NCBI RefSeq assembly: GCF_905404315.1
Contig: NC_066269.1
Coordinates: 4,588,001-4,652,000, forward strand
Reading direction: 5' to 3'
DNA length: 64,000 nucleotides
DNA from: Leptidea sinapis
Taxonomy: Eukaryota > Arthropoda > Insecta > Lepidoptera > Pieridae
A program made the position numbers and the translations under genes. The number at the start of each line of letters is the position of its first letter. The first letter of the stretch is position 1. Below the pieces are notes generated by a model. That model saw only the letters and a program-made list of their open reading frames with translations, searched no databases and was not told the DNA's origin. Shown here in pieces: positions 46,301-58,300 of the stretch.

Positions 46301-49300
46301 TTATTTGCTATCGATGTCTGAATATGTCAGTATTTTTTTTCGGGTATCTATCTATCTCATAAATGCATATTATAATAATTATTTTCTTTTCAGATACCTA
46401 GGAAGTGGAAATTCAATAACTGATTTACATTTCAAATTCAAACGGGGAAAATCTACTATTGCATATATAATACAAAGAGTTTGTCGTGCTATATGGACCA
46501 ATCTTCTTCGAGACAACATCCCTGAACTGACAACTGAAAGTTTCCAAACAATAGCGAGGGGTTTTGATGTAAAGGCAAATTTTCCTCAATGTGTTGGTGC
46601 CATCGACGGCAAACATATCCGCGTGTGTAATCCTGCAAATAGTGGCTCACTTTTTTTTAATTATAAAGCCTTTTTTTCGATTGTGTTGCTAGCTATTGTG
46701 GATTCAAATTACAAATTCGTATTTGTCGACATCGGTGCATACGGAAAAGAATGCGATTCAACCATATTACAAAATTCTAAACTGTACGAGCTAATGATTA
46801 ACAACAACTTACCACTACCTCAACCCCAGCCACTCTCTGGTAGCAATATACCAACCCCGTATGTATTTGTGGGTGACGAAGCTTTTGGACTGAGCAAACA
46901 TATTATGCGTCCATATGGCGGTCAAAATCTCGACTTACAACAAAAGGTTTTCAATTACCGTCTAAGCAGAGCCAGAAGATATGTCGAATGCGCTTTTGGG
47001 ATTATGGCTAACAAATGGCGCATTTTTCACAGACCGATAGACGTGTCCTATGACTTCGCTACTGACATTATAAAAGCATGTTGTGTATTACACAATTTTG
47101 TCGCTGATCGAGATGGTTTTAGACAAAGAGATAAATTTGCTATAAGTGTTGATGAATTTCTCCCAATACAACCCGTACATGAAGAACAGACAGCACCGAA
47201 TGTCATAAGACAGCAATATGCGACCTATTTTATGACTAGAGGAACTCTGCCTTGGCAGCTAAATAAGGTATAATTGTATTATGAGGGTTTTCAAGATTTT
47301 CTTGCACCGCCAATTCCGCGATCAGTAAAAAAATAATATTTTATACCTACTCAGCGTAGTCTAGGTTAGTTTTGAGCTAAGTAATAAAATAGTACTCACG
47401 CTAATCTAAATTCCCTAAGTTTTAAAATTTTAGAGTGTCGAGATATTAATTTTGTACTGATCGCGGAATTGGCGGTGCAAGAAAATCTTGAAAGCCCTCT
47501 TAAATAAAAAAAAAAATAAATATCTGTACTGTGAACTCACCAACTTTATTTTTTCGTTCAGCTGTGAAATTCTCGTAATCAGGAAATAAAACTTTTGATA
47601 TGTCTTCCCAGGCTTTTGTTTTTAAATTTTTATTTTTTAAAATCTACGTTTGACTTGTCCCATATAATTTCCCTTTCCTGTATCAATGTAATCAAGTAAT
47701 CTATGTCAATTTCTTCAATGGTATTCATTTTACCCTGCAAATAAAACTAATTACCCTGCAAATAAAACTAAATACAAAAACGTAAACGTAAAACGAAATG
47801 AGCTTCCGTGTATCCTCTCTGTCAACGCACAAGCAACTGAGCGCTGACGCTCCGACGTCGCACGAGTACACCCCCTCCCGCTTCGTCTCGGGGGCTGCTG
47901 TCCGTCATGTGTGCGTTGCGACGACGCAGCGCGCCGTGTGAACACCTTGGTTATTTGTATGTAAAACAACGCAGTGGTAGCGCTGCGTCGACGCAACGCT
48001 GACGCAACGCGCCGTGTGGACTGGCTCTTACGTATATTTCCAACGGGATATACAATGAAAACTACTCTGTTAAAAAAATGGTTAGTAAAAAATTAAAAAA
48101 CACGCTTTTGTAGAATCCCAAACTGAAAAAAGGGAAACCTGTAGTACTTAAAAGTCATAAAATCTGATTTTTAAATGGGACCAATTCGAATTTAAAAACA
48201 TAAAGAAGTTTTTGATGCTGGTAGCCTGGCTGTGGTTTTAGTGGAAATCAAAGCAGCGAAGGAAATAATTCAAAAAAATCCTGCCCAAAAATAAATATTA
48301 TTTATCTTCAGAAATAAATATTGCACCTAGCAACATGCTTATTACATTTTCAAGTAGGAGGCTCCTTTGCACCGGATGCTGGCTAGATTATTGATACCAC
48401 ACCAGCGCTTATTTCTGCCGTGAAGCAGTAACGTGTAAGCATTATTGTGTTGCGGTCTGAAGGGCGAAGCTAGTGAAACTACTGGGCAAGAGAGACATAT
48501 AACATCTTATGTCTCAACTCTCAAGTTGACGAGCGCAATTGTAGTGCCGGGTTTTTCAAGAATCCTGTGTCACAGGGCGTATCAATTACCATCAACTGAA
48601 CGTCCTGCCCGTCACATCCCTTACTATCATAAAAAAATGCTTTAAAAGATGACTTAGAATTTTATTTGTAGCTTATACAAGAGGGTGGTAAAATCAAAAC
48701 TAAACAATTTGTCAGCAGAGTACAACGTACAACTATCCGACTGTTATGGCAGTTTGAGGGATTATCTGTTAATCCCTAGTGTTGGAGATACCGATGTCCA
48801 GCACAAGAGCCTCTTACCCGTTTCTCCCCTCTTATATATAAAAAAAACTCTAACTTATATTCAAACTTACACCCTTATAAAATGTATACATCTAGATATA
48901 GCCTCTTGTTGCTAGACAACCGATAAAAACAGGCTAGGCTTATTACTTTAATGTGCGTGGCAAGCTATGTCTTTTTTCACTCGATTTGTCACTCGTGTGT
49001 GGTTGTTAGTGTGCGCCCATTGCTCAAAAATATAGAGGTGAACCTCAATTTTTTTTTCGACGTTTTTACTGTCCTTCTAAACGTACAAATGCTTAGATAT
49101 AAAATAATAAATATAAATCTAAGCTTGCACTATTCACCAGCGATCAAAATAGTTACATTCTAAGATGGATTTATAACTTATCCATAACTGCAATGAGATT
49201 GAACTTGGCATGATGTTCAAAGTGATATTTAATTAGATACTGTTCAGTTAGCTCATTTAATTATTAGCCGCTTATAAAAGTATATTTAATTAAGAAGAAA

Positions 49301-52300
49301 ACCCTTGTGCTCTAGCCGTATCCAATTGAATATTCAATTTGAAAGTTTCATTGCGCTTACATTTAACTTATTCTTATTGTTAATATATCTTATTATAATA
49401 AAGTTTCACGCGAGCTCTTGAACAGAAATCAGATGAGAAGTTCTTTGACCCTTTTTTATGTAAAAGTTGGACAAAGATATGTATGTAATCACCACATACC
49501 ATCACCATTTTTTTTTATGGAATAGGAGGACAAACGAGCGTACGGGTCACCTGGTGTTAAGTGATCACCGCCGCCCACACTCTCCTGCAACACCAGAGGA
49601 ATCACAAGAGCTTTGCCGGCCTTTAAGGAAGGTGTACGCGCTTTTCTTGAAGGTACCCATGTCGTATCGTCCCGGAAACACCGCACAAGGAAGCTCATTC
49701 CACAGCTTCGTGGTACGAGGAAGAAAGCTCCTTGAAAACCGCACTGTGGAGGACCGCCACACATCCAGATGGTGGGGATGATATCGTAACTTGTGGCGTG
49801 TCGTGCGAAGGCGAAATTCGGCGGCAGGAATCAGGTTGAACAGCTCTTCGGAACACTATAACACCATATACTTGTTACAATTGTAGGAAACCCTTGTAGT
49901 TACGTTCCCAATATGCCGTTCCAATTTGGCACCCTACTAACAATTAATAGTTGTATTGCAAGAAATTTCTAACCTCCCACAGCTTCTTTGTGGAATCAAT
50001 TATCGGCTGCGGTCTTCCCGAACAGATACGACTTAGGGACCTTCAAGAAAAGGCCGGCAACGCATCTCTTGACACCTGATGTTGCGGATGTCCATGGGCG
50101 GTTGCCTCCTCTCTCCCCATCCTGTGAGCCTCTTGCCCTTTTGCCCCCTCTTATTTAAAAAAAAACTTCTTGCAACTGGTAAATATCACAATAATTCAAG
50201 AATAAGATCAACTCTGCATCAATTATCTAAGTGGTTAAAGGTTATACTTAATTGTTGATAATATTTTGGTTAAATATGTCATAGTTGCCGACGCTTCGGG
50301 ACGCTATAAGTCTGGGCTATTCAATAACGACAGATTCTGGTTGGGTTCGAAGGAGCAGTGCCTTAAATTGGTGAGTCTGTTAATATATTACTTTTAACTA
50401 TGGGCATTATTGAGTAAAAGGACAAATGATGGTAATAATTCTTGATTAACCTTAAAGTTTATCGAAAAAAGTTTTCGCATAATAATCATACAAGATAATC
50501 GACGTACTGTTATCATCTAGACTGCCAACCGCCTATTTAAATGTCGTCAAAAAATGTTCGAGCAGCGCGCGTTTTATATCCGTATTCATTAAGTTATACA
50601 GATAACATTAAAACATTCATTCAAATTAACACCTTATGCCGTGGCAGTAATGTTCAAAGTCTATTACTGTATAAGCTCTGTGATTATTTTGCGAAATATG
50701 CGAAAGAGACGGAGGCGAACAAGAGGCAAGAACATTTTGTTTTAGCAATTATTGAAATTTAATTAATTAATTAATAAATTGATTAAGAACGTCAAGTTAG
50801 TTACACAATTTAGTTAATTTAAAGCGCCATTTACCTGAAATACGATGCTTCATTTTTCTTAAGTTTGGATATGTTGTTATTTGTACAATTTTTCACAAAG
50901 CAATTTGTGATAGCGTGGCTTTGTATTCAAAGCGCGGTCGAAACACAGCTGAATGAAAATTCTGCCTAATAGACGCGTAGGCAAAGTTTTGCTTCAGACA
51001 ATTTTTGAGCGTGGTTGTGAGTTTAATTAATTATTGTACGTCCATGTACAAGATCTTAAAACATCTCAATATTTCATTCATACGTAACAGCAAAATAAAG
51101 GCGAATGCAGGACCCAATTTTTTATTCCCAATTCCCGTGTCAGAATTCTAAAGTTGTTCTTACTTTTTTTTTATTTATATGATACAGCTTTGGCGCGAAT
51201 ACGCTAGTTGTTACTTTTTCAATCTATATCTATGCTATTTATTTCATCTTCCTAACATGATTATTCATTATGGTGTGCTGGGGAGCTGTCGTGTGACAGA
51301 GCGGGAACAAAATCATCAAGGTTATTTGCTCGAGTAAGCGCCTAAAATTTATGTTTGAGAAAAGTTTTAATTATATGTATTTTGTTGACGTCTAAACAGC
51401 CTAGTAAACGATTAAATGGCCATAATAGCAAAAATGCATTGTCTGGACGATTCGAGAAATAAATTTTAGATTTGTTTTCATCTCATAGACAGTGTGAAGT
51501 TCCAATTCTGCCACATTCACGAGTCAAGCCTCGAAGTACTTATGTACATTTGAAAGCCTACATGGTAAAGGTTACATAGCGCATTTACAATGTCTTCCTT
51601 TGTCATCCCTTGGCAGGACTACCGGGACTAGGGTCTGCGATCTCTGATTTAAAGTAGTGTCTCTTAAGCACAACACTTTCCCGATTTTCACGGCCACGAT
51701 CTTCTCTCTCTGGACTGGTATGCGCTGGCCGGTAGCTTTGTAAGTGTTAAGTTTACATTTTCTCGCATATGTCGTCTTCCGATGCTCTCTTGTCTTCTTT
51801 GGCTAACCACTGTACGTGAGGATCCCGTATCCAAAGTGAAACGGCAAGATTTTCCATTTATCAATGCTTCTATAACTAGTGTTTCCGTCACATGTCTGCT
51901 TAACGATCCATGGGGCTTTCTCTCATTCTTCGCCACATATAGGTATATGTGGCTATTTAAATCTATTACATAACCATGAAAGCTTATAACCTGAAATAAT
52001 AATGATAGCACCTAATCAAAGTGCAATAAGCATACAACCATTATATTTTGCCACGATTAATATTTTGTTTGTTAAATAATTGTAGAATTCTGCGTATGAA
52101 TCTAGAGAGGAAAATGAGACGTGGGGAGAGTTTTACAGTGGAGATTATCTGAATGCGCTACTTCTTAGAGAAAAAGACTTCACAAAAAGTAAGTATCTAT
52201 TAAATTGAACTATCAAAATCGAAATTTGTTGTGATAACTTAGTACCAGATATTATCTATGGCTAAGAACATTATATTTATACTAGCTGACCTGGCAAACG

Positions 52301-55300
52301 TTGTTTTGCCATATAAATTATATATGTAAACCTTCCTTGAGATTCAACGAATCTATTACAAAACTATGTTCAACAACGGATGCAGGTGTTGAGCTGATCA
52401 AGAATAATTTTGATGCCTGGGAGGAATCGCAGAATGTACTTGGCATCTTCTGTGATTTATCTAAGGCTTTTGATTGTGTTCAACATTCAACGCTGGTCAG
52501 GAAGCTATACCACTATGGCATAAAAGGAACTTCGCTCGATCTTCTGACTTCATATCTTAACAATAGAATTCAGAGGGTCGACGTGAATGGCAGGAGATCT
52601 CCTGGGACTCCTTTCAGTATGGGGGTACCACAAGGGTCTATTCTTGGACCGTTCCTCTTCCTTATCTATATAAATGATCTTCCTAATCTTATAGAGAAAA
52701 AACATAAGGTAGTATTGTTTGCGGACGACACTTCACTGATTTTCAAAGTGAAAAGAAACCAAGCTATGTATGACGAAGTGAACGATATTTTATCTGACAT
52801 CGTGTACTGGTTTAGCGCTAATAACCTATTGTTAAATAGCAAGAAAACTAAATTCATTAAATTTACCGTACCAAATGTCAAAAATGTAAATGCAAATGTT
52901 TTGTTAAACGGAGAGGTGATAGAACCGGTGGAATCTGCTATATTTCTTGGCATAACTCTAGATTCCAAATTACAATGGGGCCCCCATATTGAAGGATTGG
53001 CGAACAGACTTAGTTCTGCAGCATACGCGGTTAAAAAAATTAGACAATTAACTGACATAGATACGGCGCGACTAGTATACTTTAGTTATTTCCATAGTAT
53101 TATGTCCTATGGTATATTGCTATGGGGCAACGCTGCTGATATTAATACAATATTTGTGCTGCAGAAGAGGGCTATTCACGCTATTTATAACCTAGGTCCT
53201 AGAGAATCATTGAGAGCAAAATTCAAAGAAATTAACATCTTGACTGTTGCTTCTCAATATATTCTTGATAATGTAATGTATGTTCATAGGCACATAAGTG
53301 AATTTGCCAGAAACTGTCATAACCATAATGTTAACACCAGGAACAGACATAAACTGATGATGCCTACTACTCGGCTTAGTCGAGTTAGTAAGTCTTTTGT
53401 GGGGCGATGTATATGCTTTTACAACAAGATCCCAGAAAATGTTCAAAACAAAGGTGTTACGTTATTCAAAAGAATTGTTAAAAAACGTTTGTGTGGTAAA
53501 GGTTACTATAATATAAATGACTTTCTTAATGATACCACAGATTGGGAATGGAGCGACCGCCCTCAGGCTATTAAATAATAAGTTTAATTGTACAATGTTA
53601 CTTTGTAAATGTTACTTTAATTGTAAAACATATTTTTGATGAAAAAAAAAGCCCGCTGAGTTTGTTGCGCCCATTCTTCCCAGGCCTGAGGCATTCACTT
53701 TGGAATGGGTGGTAGTTTTTTTTGACTTTCAATAAGTGATTTCACATCCTATTTTGAATAAAAATATTTGAATTTGAATTTGAAAAAAAAGATTTAATTG
53801 AGATCGGTTGAATAGTTTAGGAGGTATTAGGGAACATACAAACATACATTCTCTTATATATATATATATATATTATGTAAAATGTTGAAGTAGTAAATAC
53901 TTAATGATTTAGAAGTGTGGCATGTAATGCCTCTTCTTCTCATTAAATTAACCGTTCTCTAAGGGGTGTTAAATGGTAAGAATTATAGGTAATTTTTGAC
54001 ATTTATTAGTGTAACTTCTTTACGTAAGTAATTAAAGTTTTTTTGTTGTTTGATTTTGATTAGCAGCCGAATTCTATCACCGAACCTAACGTCACAATGT
54101 GAAATTACACCCTCATCATGGTGACGTCTGGTATTCCACAAACAGGCGTTTTGCAAGGTACTTCTTGCCTCACAGAGCCACTTTGTGGAATCAATTAGCG
54201 GCTACAGATTTTCTGAACCGGTACGACCCAAGCTTAGAACATTATTATCATCATCATTTCAGCCAGAAGACATCCACAGCTGGACAAAGGCCTCCCCCAA
54301 AGATCGCCACGATGATAGGTCCTGCGCTGCTCTCATCCAACCTGTTCCGGCGATTCCGTTCTTGACCAGATCATCGGTCCATCTTGTGGGGGGCCATCCA
54401 CGTGTTCCGGTACCTAGTTGCCATTTGAGGACTTTACTGCCCCAACAGCCATCTGTACGTCAAACTATGTGCCCTGCCCACTGCCACTTCAGTTTCGCAA
54501 CCATTTGGGCTATGTCGGTAACTTTGGTTCTTCTACGGATCTCCTAATTTCTGATTCGTACTCGTATGGAAACTCCGAGAATAGATTGCCATCCTTGAGT
54601 CCATTGCTTTCTGAGTGACAATGAGCTTCCTCATATGGCCCATAGCGACCACGCCTGCGTTCCGTATGTCGTCACTGACAACACACTCTGGTTAAAAGCT
54701 GGCAACACATCTCTTGAACACTAACGTACATTATGACAACCATAGATCATGAGGACTGGCACGCGATGGTGGCGAGAGATGAGCTTCTGAGTAGGATAGT
54801 CAGCGCTGACAATCTCCCGCCGTATACCGTGGCCTACAGCACCGTGCACCTGCAGCTCAACCTCACCAGGGTGTCCATAGCGAAGGTATAAGGGAAATTT
54901 ATTGAAGTAGGCGTTCTTTTGCGGAAATCCATAATTATCCAAATGTTTCGAGTTTTCTTGAGTGTTAATTTCGTCCATGAGTCTCGTTCCAGAGTTTGGC
55001 GAGTAAACATCTCCCGAGGATGCCTCGTGTAGCTGCAAAACACGTGTTGAATTGCTTGAAGACGAATATTGGCAAAATTAACACTCAAGAAAACTCGAAA
55101 CATTTGGATAAAGGTATAAGGAGTAAAATAGATTCTATTTTACGGCGTAGGATCGGCCACATTTGGTATACTGAATATGTTAGACTTACAAACTTAAATT
55201 AAATTTATTTTAATTACGTCAATACGTTTAAACACTAAATACCACCCGCACCACGATGACGTCTGGCATTCCACAACCGCGCGTTTTGCAAGAAATTTCT

Positions 55301-58300
55301 TGCCTCGCACAGCCACTTTGTGGAATCAATTACCGGCTGCTGTTTTCCCGAACCGATACGACTTTGGGACCTTCAAGAAAAGAGCATACTCCCACCTTAA
55401 AGGCCAGCAACGCATCTCTTGGCACCTGATGTTGCGGATGTCCATGGGCAGCTGCCTCACCTCTCCCCATCCCGTGAGACTCTTGCCAATTTGCCCCCTC
55501 TTATATAGAAAAAAAAAATTTTTTTGTTTTCAATTGTTTTGGCCTTTTCATTACATAAGTGTTATTATTATCAATTACACAAGCAGGTACAGCTATTTGT
55601 TCAGTTTGTTGCTGATTCTTCCAACACAAGCAGCAAAATTCAGTGACGATTCAAAAGAGTTTTCTATAAAAACCCATAAGTTGAGTAGAAATTTGACTTT
55701 GACTTTCTCGAGTTAAGTTTCAAAACCTTTCTTTAATACGTGATATAATAAAGTGAAGATCTACCCATATAATCTTTTAATTTACGCCGTTAAGGGGTAG
55801 CGGTAGATTTTTTTTCAAAATGACGAGATATATGTATGTCTATTTCTTACCAGTAGAGGGTTGCAATTCATGCATCTTACTTTGAAAATGACGGACATCC
55901 AAGCGTTCATCCCTTATCCTATCTCCATATAGGTGAAACATCCAAAAGTTCCTTCTTACTGTTCAAATACGTTATTTAACGAACCTTTACGAAATTTCAA
56001 GTTTGTAATCCAACCTTTTGAGCTCTGCGTTTTTGTATCAGTCAATTCGTTTCGACAATGCATAGTGATAGAGATGTAAGATGACAAAATTTCAGTAGAT
56101 GTCAGTATTCGAAAAACTTTAATCCTAATAATATTCCTATCAATTATTTGAATTTCAATCTGTCAACAACCATTAGCAGTATACAAATAAAATTTGAAAC
56201 ACAAAATTTTTTGAACGATGCGGGATTCGAACCCACGACCTCCGGCGTTCCGTGCTGGTGCTCTAACCAACTGAGCTAACCGTTCGAGTACCGCCTCGTT
56301 ATAAAATTCTGTTTGCTTTATTCAACTCTCAGGTTGTGGCTTCACGCACCGGCACGGAACGCCGGAGGTCGTGAGTTCGAATCCCGCATCGTTCATAAAA
56401 TTTTGTGTTTCAAATTTTATTTGTGTATTAATCCTAGAAGTGAGGGTTATCACTTTAAAAACATAACATATTATTCATTAGCAGTATGTTAGAGTATGTT
56501 TACTGCTGCGGACTATTCAAACGAAATGACTTACGTGTTTTTATTTTGCAGACCTACGACATTATCCTTGGCGTATGCCTTCCCCAATCGTGTGCAGCTG
56601 AAGATATCATCACCATTATAAACTTCTCAATTATGTTAAACGACAATTTGAAATACAACAACACACTAAGTCGCAACATCAAAGTAAAATCAATCCGACA
56701 AATTCAAGAATACGTCATACAGAACGACATCGTTGCGATTTTACTTATTCTCATTACAGCAATTCTGATTCTCTTGGCGATCCTAGCTACTTTAGTAGAC
56801 TATGAAGTCTTTAGCGTTAAACAATCCAAAACAAGTTTTGATTTAAGTAAATTCAAAAATATTAAAATCGATAATAATTTAGAAACGAAACGAGCAGCTG
56901 TGGATGTACATAAACCTGTAATAGTTGATGCGCTGATGAAAAATGTAAATAACATGAGCACAGTTCGCATAAGTGATGTGAATAAACTTCCGTTGACTAC
57001 GCTTGATGTAGCTGCCGTGGAGGGCTTGGCAGGGAACTGCTCACGATGTGGGAAGTACAAGAAGCAATGCGCGATACAGATGCAGTTTGACAACTTAGGG
57101 CCGTGCCCGAGAGCAAAGTATAACTCCTGCGCAAGTCTTACAATGGAATATAAGAAGAATAATGGGTGCTTGAAGACGTTGCTTTTGAGTTTCTCGCTCA
57201 AACACAGTTGGATGAGGATATTCAACACGAATATGGCTAACAAAGACCTTGCGGTGGTGCATGCCATCAAAAATATAACGATTCTTTGGATTATATTCGT
57301 TCACACTGTTGTCACTGTTGGTTATATTTCAGGTAAGTTTATAATTACTTATACATATAGAAAAAAGTAAGTGACCTTCGACCTTCAGCTTGGTCCTCGC
57401 CCACCTCGTATCAATGTGTTTTCGGTTTTTATTTCGAATGTTCGTATTATTATTCAAATCTTTATAAGGTCAGCAACGCTACTGTGATTCCTCTGGTGTG
57501 ACAAGAGATTATGGGTCGCGGTGGTCACATACCATCAGGTGACCTGCTATGCTCTGTCGTAAATCCTAGTAGGATTCTCTCTACAACTAATATCTAAGTG
57601 ATCGGACAGCCTGGGACTAGATGATGATTATTTTATAGCAATAGCAATGACAGTACAATATTGTATATGACGAGGAAAGAACCTCTGTATTGTTTTTAAA
57701 AGGTGTGACGTCATTACTGTTGACATCACAATTGCTATCTTTCTGAAGATCACTCATTGGTTCTTCTAAAGAAAACTACACGAGTAGGTATTTTATTACT
57801 TTCGTTTATTCAACGGGCAGCGTTACGACGTACCAGAGAGGTCCGTACCGTACGACAGCCCGAGCACGACTGACTCCAGTGTCTTTTTTTTTGAGAGGAG
57901 GAAATACTGTTACGTATTTACGCCCCGGAACGGGGCGTAATATGTCGGACTCGAGTGTCCGCGTTAGCGGACACCCCATACCGACTAAAACCTCCTCTGT
58001 GCTGTTAGCAGCCCTGGCTTTCACAGCGAAGTAGGACGTGGGCCGTGGAGGCCGCAAAGACTATGCAACAACAATCGCGGGGCGTCTCCTAAGGAGACTC
58101 GAACCTCAGACCGGCTGTGTGCTTGTGGGAAGGAGAGAGAATGAAAATGAATATGAAAGATGAAAAGGTGATAAGAACACACTCGCCGGCGAGTGTGGTG
58201 ATGTTTTGTGTAATGTATGTAAGTGTGTATGTATGTGTTTATGATTGTATGTATTTGTGTTTGTATGTATGTACGTAGTGTAAATGTTTGTGTGCATGTA

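Larger units (their letters stand above)
44778..48027. mobile_element. Harbinger (PIF/Harbinger) DNA transposon, 3250 bp, with TTA target duplication
   Basis: The ends are gagcgtgtccacacggcgcg at 44778 and, on the other strand, gagccagtccacacggcgcg ending at 48027, matching at 24 of the first 26 bases. TTA flanks both sides (44775-44777 and 48028-48030), the expected TWA duplication. Subterminal regions are full of tgcgttgcg / cgacgcaacg motifs that may be transposase or MADF sites. It carries two genes on opposite strands, the usual Harbinger pair of DDE nuclease plus DNA-binding protein. It sits in intron 1 of the NRF gene. Confidence 0.95.

Noticed and set aside
54185..54618. Overlapping plus-strand open frames
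   Set aside because: They are antisense to an RTE-like LINE fragment.
56190..56440. A functional tRNA gene at the tRNA-like sequence
   Set aside because: It is repeated in mirrored form and at several other sites in decayed form, with arms outside the tRNA; it fits a repeat family better than a tRNA gene.
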